Shown here piece after piece: positions 27,209 through 37,101 of a stretch of DNA of 64,000 nt. The stretch covers positions 7,998,001-8,062,000 of the forward strand of contig NZ_JAPEOZ010000001.1 of assembly GCF_026340655.1 (NCBI RefSeq), read 5' to 3'. The first letter of the stretch is position 1. Each line of letters opens with the position of its first letter. The translations under genes were made by a program, and so were the position numbers. The DNA comes from Streptomyces sp. NBC_01275. GTDB lineage: Bacteria; Actinomycetota; Actinomycetes; Streptomycetales; Streptomycetaceae. Under the pieces are notes generated by a model. The model saw only the letters and a list, made by a program, of their open reading frames with translations, made no database searches and was not told the origin of the DNA.

Positions 27209-28051
27209 ATGGCCAACGTCGTACGTGCCGCACTGGTCCAGGCCACCTGGACCGGCGACACCGAGTCCATGGTGGCGAAACACGAGGAGCACGCCCGCGA
27301 GGCGGCCCGCCAGGGCGCGAAGATCATCGGTTTCCAGGAGGTCTTCAACGCTCCCTACTTCTGTCAGGTCCAGGAGCCGGAGCACTACCGCTGGGCCGAG
27401 CCGGTCCCCGACGGGCCGACCGTGCGTCGTATGCAAGAGCTCGCGCGCGAGACGGGCATGGTGATCGTCGTCCCGGTCTTCGAGGTCGAGCAGTCCGGCT
27501 TCTACTACAACACCGCCGCCGTGATCGACGCCGACGGCTCCTACCTCGGCAAATACCGCAAGCACCACATCCCGCAGGTCAAGGGTTTCTGGGAGAAGTA
27601 CTACTTCAAGCCGGGCAACGCGGGCTGGCCCGTCTTCGACACGGCCGTCGGCAAGGTCGGCGTCTACATCTGCTACGACCGTCACTTCCCGGAGGGCTGG
27701 CGGCAACTCGGGCTCAACGGAGCCCAGTTGGTCTACAACCCGTCCGCCACCCACCGCGGCCTGTCCGCCCATCTCTGGCAGTTGGAGCAGCCGGCGGCCG
27801 CGGTCGCCAACGAGTACTTCGTCGCCGCCATCAACCGCGTCGGCGTCGAGGAGTACGGCGACAACGATTTCTACGGCACGTCGTACTTCGTCGACCCGCG
27901 CGGGAAGTTCGTCGGGGAGGTCGCCAGCGACAAGGACGAGGAACTTCTCGTACGCGACCTCGACCTCGATCTCGTCGAGGAGGTTCGGCAGCAGTGGGCC
28001 TTCTACCGCGACCGACGCCCCGACGCCTACGAAGGGCTGGTGCAGCCGTGA
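27209..28051 (+). CDS. Nitrilase-superfamily hydrolase, beta-ureidopropionase-like (copy 1)
   Basis: 280 residues; ATG at 27209 behind AAGGAG. The Glu-Lys-Cys triad of the carbon-nitrogen hydrolases is intact: Glu44 in GFQEVFNAPYF, Lys118 in KYRKHHIPQ and Cys155 in YICYDRHFPEG. Family relatives with this pattern hydrolyse N-carbamoyl-beta-alanine or N-carbamoyl D-amino acids, releasing CO2 and ammonia. In this cluster the likely substrate is the ring-opened product of the dihydropyrimidinase. Its TGA overlaps the GTG start of the aminotransferase (GTGA), so the two are translationally coupled. A second copy of the same length lies at 31101. Confidence 0.88.
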   Translation: MANVVRAALVQATWTGDTESMVAKHEEHAREAARQGAKIIGFQEVFNAPYFCQVQEPEHYRWAEPVPDGPTVRRMQELARETGMVIVVPVFEVEQSGFYYNTAAVIDADGSYLGKYRKHHIPQVKGFWEKYYFKPGNAGWPVFDTAVGKVGVYICYDRHFPEGWRQLGLNGAQLVYNPSATHRGLSAHLWQLEQPAAAVANEYFVAAINRVGVEEYGDNDFYGTSYFVDPRGKFVGEVASDKDEELLVRDLDLDLVEEVRQQWAFYRDRRPDAYEGLVQP

Positions 28052-29331
28052 GCGACCTCTACGCCCGCCACCGCGGCGTCCTGCCGGACTGGCTCGCCCT
28101 CTACTACGAGGACCCGCTGGAGATCACCCACGGCGAGGGCCGGCACGTCTGGGACGCCGCCGGAAACAGGTATCTGGACTTCTTCGGCGGCATCCTCACC
28201 ACCATGACCGCGCACGCCCTGCCCGAGGTGACCAAGGCGGTGAGCGAGCAGGCCGGGCGGATCGTCCACTCCTCGACCCTTTACCTCAACCGCCCGATGG
28301 TCGACCTCGCCGAGCGGATCGCCCACCTCAGCGGCATCCCCGACGCCCGCGTCTTCTTCACCACCTCCGGCACCGAGGCCAACGACACGGCGCTGCTGCT
28401 GGCGACGACCTACCGGCGCAGCAACACGATCCTGGCGATGCGCAACAGTTACCACGGCCGTTCCTTCAGCGCGGTCGGCATCACCGGCAACCGCGGCTGG
28501 TCCCCGACCTCCCTGTCCCCGCTGCAGACGCTGTACGTGCACGGCGGGGTGCGCGGACGCGGCCCGTACGCCGAGCTCGACGACGCCGCGTTCATCGCGG
28601 CCTGTGTGGAGGACCTCGAGGACCTCCTCGGCCACACCCGCCCGCCCGCCGCGCTGATCGCCGAGCCGATCCAGGGCGTCGGCGGCTTCACCTCGCCCCC
28701 GGACGGCCTGTACGCGGCCTTCCGCGAGGTGCTGGCCGAGCGGGGCGTCCTGTGGATCGCCGACGAGGTGCAGACCGGCTGGGGCCGCACCGGCGAGCAC
28801 TTCTGGGGCTGGCAGGCGCACGGGCAGCACGGTCCGCCGGACATCGTCACCTTCGCCAAGGGCATCGGCAACGGCATGTCCATCGGAGGCGTCATCGCCC
28901 GCGCCGAGATCATGAACTGCCTGGACTCCAACAGCATCTCCACGTTCGGCGGCACCCAGATCACCATGGCGGCGGGCCTCGCCAACCTCGCCTACCTGCT
29001 GGAGCACGACCTCCAGGGCAACGCCCGACGCGTCGGCGGACTGCTCATCGAGCGGCTGCGGGCCGTCGCCGCCCAGGATCCCGGCGTACGGGAGGTGCGC
29101 GGGCGCGGACTGATGATCGGCGTCGAGCTCACCCGGCCCGGCACCGACCAGGCCGACCCGGACCGGGCGTCGGCCGTGCTGGAGGCCGCCCGCACGGACG
29201 GGCTGCTGATCGGCAAGGGGGGCGGCCACAACACCAGTGCTTTGCGCGTCGCCCCACCGTTGTCGCTGACCGTCGCGGAGGCCGAGGAGGGCGCCGCGAT
29301 CCTCGAAAGCGCGCTGAGGAGCACGCAGTAG
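28048..29331 (+). CDS. Class III PLP-dependent aminotransferase (probable beta-amino acid transaminase)
   Basis: 427 residues from the GTG at 28048, which overlaps the upstream stop; a longer frame from 27994 would run into that gene. Fold type I class III features: the FFGGILTTMTAHALPEVTKA start, FTTSGTEANDTALLLATTY, the Asp block GVLWIADEVQTGWGRTG and the PLP lysine Lys271 in VTFAKGIGNGMSIGG. In its setting, the enzyme would convert beta-alanine or beta-aminoisobutyrate released by the ureidopropionase to the semialdehyde. Relatives also include ornithine and alanine-glyoxylate aminotransferases, so the exact substrate is inferred from context only. Confidence 0.88.
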   Translation: MSDLYARHRGVLPDWLALYYEDPLEITHGEGRHVWDAAGNRYLDFFGGILTTMTAHALPEVTKAVSEQAGRIVHSSTLYLNRPMVDLAERIAHLSGIPDARVFFTTSGTEANDTALLLATTYRRSNTILAMRNSYHGRSFSAVGITGNRGWSPTSLSPLQTLYVHGGVRGRGPYAELDDAAFIAACVEDLEDLLGHTRPPAALIAEPIQGVGGFTSPPDGLYAAFREVLAERGVLWIADEVQTGWGRTGEHFWGWQAHGQHGPPDIVTFAKGIGNGMSIGGVIARAEIMNCLDSNSISTFGGTQITMAAGLANLAYLLEHDLQGNARRVGGLLIERLRAVAAQDPGVREVRGRGLMIGVELTRPGTDQADPDRASAVLEAARTDGLLIGKGGGHNTSALRVAPPLSLTVAEAEEGAAILESALRSTQ

Positions 29332-29361
29332 CACTGTCCTGAGCAAGGGAATCACATCGCC

Positions 29362-30945
29362 ATGACTGCCACCTTGGAGCCCTGGGGGCCCGTCGAGCCC
29401 CTGGAACCCGCCCTGTCGGTCCGTCAGGTCCTCTCCCTGGAACGGGTGCTGGCCGGGGAGCCCGAGGTGGTGGCCGGCGCGAGCCAGCTCGACCGGCCCG
29501 TGCGCTGGGTGCACGTCGCCGAGGCCGCCGACGTCGGCGTGATGCTCACCGGCGGCGAGATGGTGCTCACCACGGGCGTCCTGCTGGCCGGCGACGAGAA
29601 CGCGCAGGCCGAGTACATCCGGTCCCTGCACCGCGCGGAGGCCGCCGCCGTCGTCCTCGGCCTGGGCCGGGCGTTCCCGGCCCCGCCGGCCGTGATGCGG
29701 CGCGCGGCCGAGCGGTGCGGGCTGCCGATGATCGTCCTCCATCGGCCGTTCCCCTTCGCCGAGTTGACCGAGGAGGTCCAGTCCCGGCTCGTGCGGCGGA
29801 AGTTCGCCGCCGTCAGTCTGTCGGAGTCGGTGCGGACCGCGCTCACCGGACTGATCACCGCGGGCGCGCCGCTGCAACGGCTGCTCGACGAGATCGCCCA
29901 GCACGCCGCCTGCCCGGTCGTCGTCACCAACCTCGCCCACCGGGTGCTGGCCACGGCGGGGGAGCGGTCGGCCGTCGACGACGTGCTGCGGGACTGGGAG
30001 CGCATCGCCCGCCAGGCCGGCGGCAGCGAGGGCGACGGCTGGATCCGCGCCGAGCTGGGCGGACGCGGCGAGCGATGGGGGCAGATCATGCTCTGCGGCC
30101 ACCGGGGCGACACCGCGAGCGGACGGCTGCTCGCCGACCGGGCCGCCGAGGCCCTCGTCCTGCACCGCATGCTCGGCGGCGCCTCCGCCCACACCTGGGA
30201 GGAGCAGTCCGCGCAGAGCCTGCTCACCGACCTGGTCTCCGGCGTCGTACCGGCCAGACAGCTGCTGCCCCGCGCGCGGGCGGCCGGGCTCCCCGTCAAC
30301 CGGCGCACCTTCGTCCCGCTCGTCGTACGCGACGGCGACCCCGCGCAACTCGACCGGACGCTGCGGCTGTTGGGGCTGCCCGGCCTGGTCGCCGAACTCG
30401 CGGACGGGGCCACGGCCGTGCTGCTCAGCCTCGCCCGCGACCAGGACGCCGAGGCGCTCGCCGCACACTTCGCGGCCCGGCTCAGGACGGAGTCCGGGGA
30501 GGCCCGCACGGTCGTCGCCGCAGCCGACCCGCGCACCGTCTGGGACGACGTGCCCGCCGGACTGCGCGAGGCCCAGCATGTCGCGGACGCCGTGGCCGAC
30601 TCCTCGACCGCCCTCGACCTGCCGGCCGTCGTACGCCTGCGGGACGTCCATCTGCGCGGCCTGATCCGGCTGCTGCGGGACGACCCGCATGTGCAGTCCT
30701 TCGCCGAGCGCGAGCTGGACGGGCTGCTGTGCGCGGCCGGCGAGGACCTGCTCGCCGTACTGCGCACCTATCTGGCCACCGGCCGCAACAAGTCCCGCAC
30801 CGCCCAGCTCCACCATGTCTCCCGGCCCGCCCTGTACCGGAGGCTGGAGGCCATAGAGGGCCGCCTCGGCGTGGACCTCGACGACTTCGAACAGGCCGCG
30901 TCCGTCCACATCGCGCTTCTCGCGCACGATGCGCAACAGGCCTGA
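29362..30945 (+). CDS. PucR-family transcriptional regulator
   Basis: 527 residues. The N-terminal PucR domain reads SLERVLAGEPEVVAGASQLD, then RWVHVAEAADVGVMLTGGEM. The middle third resembles the GGDEF-like CdaR region. The C-terminal helix-turn-helix (LRTYLATGRNKSRTAQLHHV, SRPALYRRLEAIEGRLGVDL) is the HTH_30 of PucR/CdaR proteins. PucR members control purine, pyrimidine and related nitrogen-source genes. It lies inside the cluster, 30 bp after the aminotransferase, and probably regulates it. The two 12-bp direct repeats just downstream (30995-31038) are a candidate binding site. Confidence 0.88.
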   Translation: MTATLEPWGPVEPLEPALSVRQVLSLERVLAGEPEVVAGASQLDRPVRWVHVAEAADVGVMLTGGEMVLTTGVLLAGDENAQAEYIRSLHRAEAAAVVLGLGRAFPAPPAVMRRAAERCGLPMIVLHRPFPFAELTEEVQSRLVRRKFAAVSLSESVRTALTGLITAGAPLQRLLDEIAQHAACPVVVTNLAHRVLATAGERSAVDDVLRDWERIARQAGGSEGDGWIRAELGGRGERWGQIMLCGHRGDTASGRLLADRAAEALVLHRMLGGASAHTWEEQSAQSLLTDLVSGVVPARQLLPRARAAGLPVNRRTFVPLVVRDGDPAQLDRTLRLLGLPGLVAELADGATAVLLSLARDQDAEALAAHFAARLRTESGEARTVVAAADPRTVWDDVPAGLREAQHVADAVADSSTALDLPAVVRLRDVHLRGLIRLLRDDPHVQSFAERELDGLLCAAGEDLLAVLRTYLATGRNKSRTAQLHHVSRPALYRRLEAIEGRLGVDLDDFEQAASVHIALLAHDAQQA

Positions 30946-30994
30946 AACATGCGACGACCTGCGAAAACGGCGGTGAAACATGGGTCGAGGAAGA

Positions 30995-31038
30995 CGTGAC
31001 ACGGTGGCACGCCGGACTCCCGCAGGCGTGACACCGTG
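30995..31038 (+). promoter_or_regulatory. Twin CGTGACACsGTG direct repeats upstream of second ureidopropionase gene
   Basis: CGTGACACGGTG (30995-31006) and CGTGACACCGTG (31027-31038) differ at one base and start 32 bp apart, close to three helical turns, so both would face the same side of the DNA. They also form an inverted pair (CACGGTG/CACCGTG). They lie 63-106 bp upstream of the ATG at 31101, directly after pucR. A PucR-type regulator site is a reasonable inference. Confidence 0.5.
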
Positions 31039-31100
31039 CAACTCAAAGCCTGCTTTCGGACTTTCTAGGCTCCTCGTACACCGAGCGACCGGAGGTCCCG

Positions 31101-31943
31101 ATGAGCAGAGTGATCCGTGCCGCCATCTTCCAGACGGCCTGGACCGGCGACAAGGAGTCGATGATCCAGGTCCACGAGCAGGCGGTCCGCGACGCGGCCG
31201 CGCAGGGCGCCCAAGTCCTGTGCTTCCAGGAGCTGTTCTACGGACCGTATTTCTGCCAGGTCCAGGACCCGCAGTTCTACGAGTACGCCGAGCAGATCCC
31301 GGACGGCCCGATCGTGCAGCGCTTCCAGGCGCTCGCCAGGGAGCACGGCATCGTCCTGGTGCTGCCGATGTACGAGGAGGAGCAGCCCGGCGTCCTCTAC
31401 AACACCGCCGCCGTGATCGACGCGGACGGTTCGTACCTCGGCAAGTACCGCAAGCACCACATCCCGCAGGTCAAGGGCTTCTGGGAGAAGTTCTACTTCC
31501 GCCCGGGGAACGTCGGCTGGCCGATCTTCGACACGGCCGTCGGCAAGATCGGCGTCTACATCTGCTACGACCGCCACTTCCCGGAGGGCTGGCGTGCGCT
31601 GGGGCTGGAGGGCGCCGAGATCGTCTTCAACCCGTCGGCGACCTCGCGCGGCCTGTCCGCCTACCTGTGGCAGCTGGAGCAGCCGGCGGCGGCCGTCGCC
31701 AACGAGTACTTCGTCGGCGCGATCAACCGGGTCGGCGTCGAGGAGCTCGGCGACAACGACTTCTACGGGACCTCGTACTTCGTGGACCCGGAGGCCCAGT
31801 TCGTCGGCGAGGTGGCCAGCGACAAGGAGAGCGAACTCGTCGTCCGCGACCTCGACATGGCCAAGTTGCGCGAGGTGCGCGACCGTTGGCAGTTCTACCG
31901 GGACCGCCGTCCCGAGGCGTACGGCCCGCTGACCGCTCCGTAA
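31101..31943 (+). CDS. Nitrilase-superfamily hydrolase, beta-ureidopropionase-like (copy 2)
   Basis: 280 residues, ATG at 31101 after CGGAGG. Same length and same triad positions as the copy at 27209 (Glu44 in CFQELFYGPYF, Lys118, Cys155 in YICYDRHFPEG), and long blocks such as YRKHHIPQVKGFWEK are identical. The differences concentrate in the first half after the glutamate loop (residues about 51-100), where substrate-specificity residues may lie. It is 94 bp before the dihydropyrimidinase gene, so this copy is the more likely partner for carbamoyl-amino acid hydrolysis. Paralogues probably arose by duplication within the cluster or lineage. Confidence 0.88.
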   Translation: MSRVIRAAIFQTAWTGDKESMIQVHEQAVRDAAAQGAQVLCFQELFYGPYFCQVQDPQFYEYAEQIPDGPIVQRFQALAREHGIVLVLPMYEEEQPGVLYNTAAVIDADGSYLGKYRKHHIPQVKGFWEKFYFRPGNVGWPIFDTAVGKIGVYICYDRHFPEGWRALGLEGAEIVFNPSATSRGLSAYLWQLEQPAAAVANEYFVGAINRVGVEELGDNDFYGTSYFVDPEAQFVGEVASDKESELVVRDLDMAKLREVRDRWQFYRDRRPEAYGPLTAP

Positions 31944-32037
31944 CCGCGACGCCCGCCGGCCCGGTGCACGGGGATCGGGCCGGCGGGGCCGAACCGGCCT
32001 GCACCACACCAGTGTTGAACACGGTAGGAGAGGGAGT

Positions 32038-33441
32038 ATGAGCAGCCGAACCGTCATCCGTGGCGGACTCGTCATCACCGCGTCCGACGAGATCCATGCC
32101 GACGTCCTGATCGAGGACGGCCGTATCGCCGCCCTCGCCGCCTCCGGCACCCCGGCCGCCGAGGCCTGGACCGCCGAGCGGGTCATCGACGCCACCGGGA
32201 AGTACGTCATCCCGGGCGGGGTCGACGCCCACACCCACATGGAGCTGCCGTTCGGCGGCACCTTCGCCTCCGACACCTTCGAGACCGGAACCCGGGCCGC
32301 CGCCTGGGGCGGGACGACGACGATCGTCGACTTCGCGGTGCAGAGCGTCGGCCACTCGCTGCGCGAAGGACTCGACGCCTGGCACGCCAAGGCCGAGGGC
32401 AACTGCGCGATCGACTACGCCTTCCACATGATCGTCTCCGACGTGAACCAGGACACGCTCAAGGAGATGGACCTCCTCGTCGAGGAAGGCGTCACCTCCT
32501 TCAAGCAGTTCATGGCCTACCCCGGCGTCTTCTACAGCGACGACGGCCAGATCCTGCGCGCCATGCAGCGCTCCGCCGAGAACGGCGGCCTGATCATGAT
32601 GCACGCGGAGAACGGCATCGCCATCGACGTCCTGGTCGAGCAGGCGCTGGCCCGCGGCGAGACGGACCCGCGGTACCACGGCGAGGTCCGCAAGGCCCTC
32701 CTGGAGGCCGAGGCCACCCACCGCGCCATCAAGCTCGCCCAGGTCGCCGGCGCGCCCCTGTACGTCGTGCACGTCTCCGCGCAGGAGGCGGTCGCCGAGC
32801 TCGCCAAGGCGCGCGACGAGGGCCTCAACGTCTTCGGCGAGACCTGCCCGCAGTACCTGTTCCTGTCGACGGACAACCTCGCCGAACCCGACTTCGAGGG
32901 CTCGAAGTACGTGTGCTCGACGCCCCTGCGGCCCAAGGAGCACCAGGCCGCACTCTGGCGGGGCCTGCGCACCAACGACCTCCAGGTCGTCTCCACCGAC
33001 CACTGCCCCTTCTGCTTCGTGGGCCAGAAGGAGCTCGGCCGGGGCGACTTCTCCAAGATCCCCAACGGTCTGCCCGGCGTCGAGAACCGCATGGACCTGC
33101 TCCACCAGGCCGTCGTCGACGGGCACATCAGCCGCCGCCGCTGGATCGAGATCGCCTGCGCCACCCCGGCCCGCATGTTCGGCATGTACCCCAAGAAGGG
33201 CACCATCGCCCCGGGCGCCGACGCCGACGTCGTCATCTACGACCCGCACGCCGATCAGATCGTCTCCGCCGAGACCCACCACATGAACGTCGACTACTCG
33301 GCGTACGAGGGCAAGCGCCTCACCGGCCGCGTCGAGACGGTCCTCTCGCGCGGCGAACTCGTCATCACCGAGCGGGAGTACACCGGACACGCCGGCCACG
33401 GCGTCTACACCCCGCGCTCCACCTGTCAGTACCTCAACTAG
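32038..33441 (+). CDS. hydA: Dihydropyrimidinase / D-hydantoinase
   Basis: 467 residues. The cyclic amidohydrolase metal centre is complete: GGVDAHTHMELPFGG (two His), the carboxylated Lys156 in GVTSFKQFMAYPG, the His of YVVHVSAQEA and the Asp of VSTDHCPFCF. It opens 5,6-dihydrouracil, dihydrothymine or 5-substituted hydantoins to the N-carbamoyl amino acid. Downstream processing enzymes (two ureidopropionases and an aminotransferase) are in the same cluster, and the LLM oxidoreductase follows after only 11 bp. Clear call; whether the natural substrate is dihydropyrimidine or hydantoin cannot be decided. Confidence 0.92.
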   Translation: MSSRTVIRGGLVITASDEIHADVLIEDGRIAALAASGTPAAEAWTAERVIDATGKYVIPGGVDAHTHMELPFGGTFASDTFETGTRAAAWGGTTTIVDFAVQSVGHSLREGLDAWHAKAEGNCAIDYAFHMIVSDVNQDTLKEMDLLVEEGVTSFKQFMAYPGVFYSDDGQILRAMQRSAENGGLIMMHAENGIAIDVLVEQALARGETDPRYHGEVRKALLEAEATHRAIKLAQVAGAPLYVVHVSAQEAVAELAKARDEGLNVFGETCPQYLFLSTDNLAEPDFEGSKYVCSTPLRPKEHQAALWRGLRTNDLQVVSTDHCPFCFVGQKELGRGDFSKIPNGLPGVENRMDLLHQAVVDGHISRRRWIEIACATPARMFGMYPKKGTIAPGADADVVIYDPHADQIVSAETHHMNVDYSAYEGKRLTGRVETVLSRGELVITEREYTGHAGHGVYTPRSTCQYLN

Positions 33442-33452
33442 GAGCAGCGCAC

Positions 33453-34472
33453 ATGGACTTCGGACTCGTCCTGCAGACCGACCCGCCGGCCTCCAAGGTC
33501 GTCAGCCTGATGCAGCGCGCGGAGAACAACGGCTTCACCTACGGCTGGACCTTCGACTCCGCCGTGCTGTGGCAGGAACCGTTCGTGATCTACAGTCAGA
33601 TCCTCTCCAGCACCACGAAGTTGACGGTCGGCCCCATGGTCACCAACCCGGGCACCCGCACCTGGGAGGTCACCGCCTCCACCTTCGCCACCCTCAACGA
33701 CATGTTCGGCAACCGCACCGTCTGCGGCATCGGCCGCGGCGACTCCGCGATGCGCGTCGCCGGCCGCGCGCCCAACACCCTCGCCCGCATCAGCGGCGCC
33801 ATGAAGGTCATCCGCTCCCTCGGCCGCGGCGACGAGGCCGACCTCGGCGGTACGGTCGTGAAGTTCCCGTGGGTCAAGCCCGGCGCCGAACTCCCCGTCT
33901 GGATGGCCGCGTACGGCCCCAAGGCGCTGAAGATGACCGGCGAGGAGGCCGACGGGTTCATCCTCCAGCTCGCCGACCTGTACCTCACCGAGTACATGGT
34001 GAAGGCCGTGAAGGACGCGGCCGTCGCCGCGGGCCGCGACCCCTCCGAGGTCAAGATCTGCGTCGCCGCCCCCGCCTACGTCACCGAGGACGACTCGCCC
34101 GAGGCGCTCGCCCACGCACGCGAGCAGTGCCGGTGGTTCGGCGGGATGGTCGGCAACCACGTCGCCGACCTGGTCTCGAAGTACGGCGAGCACTCCGCCG
34201 CCGTACCCGAGGAGCTCACCGACTACATCAAGGCCCGCGAGGGGTACGACTACTCGCACCACGGACGCGCCGACAACCCCGACACCGCGTTCGTGCCCGA
34301 CGAGATCGTCGACCGGTTCTGCATCATCGGACCGGTCGAGAAGCACATCGAGAAGCTGAACGCGCTGCGCGAGCTGGGCGTCGACCAGTTCGCCGTCTAC
34401 GACATGCACGACGCCCAGGAGACCGTCATCGACGCCTACGGGTCGACGGTGATTCCCGCCCTCAACGGCTGA
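33453..34472 (+). CDS. LLM-class, probably F420-dependent, oxidoreductase (TIGR03842-like)
   Basis: 339 residues from the ATG at 33453, with AGGAGCAG upstream overlapping the end of hydA. The luciferase-like barrel pattern is seen: MDFGLVLQTDPPASKVVSLM, then GFTYGWTFDSAVLWQEPFVI, ERISS-like TKLTVGPMVTNPGTR, and the phosphate/cofactor block GIGRGDSAMRVAGRAP. The pattern recalls the methylenetetrahydromethanopterin-reductase-like F420 enzymes (TIGR03842, CPS_4043 family) often beside dihydropyrimidinases. As no dihydropyrimidine dehydrogenase gene is near, it may catalyse the first reduction of the pyrimidine ring or oxidise an alternative substrate. Function is inferred from context. Confidence 0.8.
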   Translation: MDFGLVLQTDPPASKVVSLMQRAENNGFTYGWTFDSAVLWQEPFVIYSQILSSTTKLTVGPMVTNPGTRTWEVTASTFATLNDMFGNRTVCGIGRGDSAMRVAGRAPNTLARISGAMKVIRSLGRGDEADLGGTVVKFPWVKPGAELPVWMAAYGPKALKMTGEEADGFILQLADLYLTEYMVKAVKDAAVAAGRDPSEVKICVAAPAYVTEDDSPEALAHAREQCRWFGGMVGNHVADLVSKYGEHSAAVPEELTDYIKAREGYDYSHHGRADNPDTAFVPDEIVDRFCIIGPVEKHIEKLNALRELGVDQFAVYDMHDAQETVIDAYGSTVIPALNG

Positions 34473-34647
34473 CCCACGACCCACGACCCACGACCCGCGC
34501 CCCGCGCGGGCCGGCGAAGAAAACCCCTGGCCACCGCTCACCTCCCCATCCCCCCACTCCAGTTCTCCCCTCCCCGCCCGCCCGGGGGGAGGGGGCCGGA
34601 GCCCGCACGGCCTTTCCGGATCCGCCCCTCGTTTGATTGGCCTGCCC

Positions 34648-36210
<1,563 letters not shown>

Positions 36211-36299
36211 GGCGACGCGCGGTGCGACGTGTTACGTGACCCGTTGTGCAACGTGAGGCGTTGCGCAACCCGCTTCGACAGAACGGCCGGAGGAGCAGC

Positions 36300-36968
36300 T
36301 CAGCTCTTCTGGCCGTTCTGCAGTGCGGCCACCGCTTCCTTCGCCGCCTTGATCGCGCCCTTGTTGATCTCGTCCGTGCCGGGGGCCTTCTTCGACTCGA
36401 AGTCGCTGCCGTTGTAGGTGATGACCACCAGCGCGTTGGACACCTGGGCGATCACCACGCCCTCACGGGTCTGCTGCTTGTCCTCGGTCGTGAGGTTCAC
36501 CACGGAGTACGCCTGGTTCCCGAGGCCCGGGACCGCCCCGCCGCCGCTCTTCTCCTTGAGACGGTCCTTGTACGAGCTCTGTGCCGCTTCGTCGGAGTCC
36601 GTGATCTCGAAGGAGACGTCGAGCCAGCGGTAGTCGTACCCCTTGAGCGCGTTCCAGGAGCAGGTGCGGCGCAGCTTGCTGTCCGTCGACGCGATCTCCT
36701 TGCCGGCCGTCTTGGCGGCGGGCACCAGCGAGGTGATCGTCTTCGTGGCCACGCTGGTGCAGGGCGGGGGCGCGGCGGCGTACGTCTTGGACACGGCCGA
36801 CGTCGACGGCGCGGTCGGCGACGTGGACTCGGTCTTGCGGGTGTCCTTGCTTGCGGTGTCCTGCGTCTCGGTGTTCGGACCGGACGAAAGCGCCCAGCCC
36901 GCGCAGGCGAGCACGACCACCGGGGACAGACGCGCGGTGAGGGCGAGCGGCAGTGGGAGAGAGCGCAC
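36300..36968 (-). CDS. Secreted lipoprotein, DUF3558-like
   Basis: 222 residues from the GTG at 36968; an upstream GTG at 37034 with AGGGAG 4 nt away is an alternative start that would add 22 basic residues. The N-terminus is a short lipoprotein signal (LSPVVVLAC) with the lipobox cysteine about residue 21. A Ser/Thr-rich linker follows, then a DUF3558-like domain with paired cysteines (PPPCTSVATKTITSLVPAAK, LRRTCSWNALKGYDYRWLDV, NGSDFESKKAPGTDEINKGA). Expected to be anchored outside the membrane. It lies downstream of the kinase gene on the same strand, which may hint at a shared envelope role. Function unknown. Confidence 0.7.
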   Translation of the reverse strand: MRSLPLPLALTARLSPVVVLACAGWALSSGPNTETQDTASKDTRKTESTSPTAPSTSAVSKTYAAAPPPCTSVATKTITSLVPAAKTAGKEIASTDSKLRRTCSWNALKGYDYRWLDVSFEITDSDEAAQSSYKDRLKEKSGGGAVPGLGNQAYSVVNLTTEDKQQTREGVVIAQVSNALVVITYNGSDFESKKAPGTDEINKGAIKAAKEAVAALQNGQKS

Positions 36969-37101
36969 GACGCACTTTCGTGGGGGACGGTGCGGACGGG
37001 AGTCCGCGATGCGGACAAGGGACTGCAGTCTCACACGACTCCCTGTGAGGTGGAAGGGTCGAACTCGCTCCGTGGTCGCACGGTGACAGGAGGGGGGCCC
37101 G

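Noticed and set aside
28027..31041. A 1004-residue minus-strand frame across the aminotransferase and pucR
   Set aside because: Antisense shadow of two well-supported genes; Gly/Arg/Val-rich with no motif.
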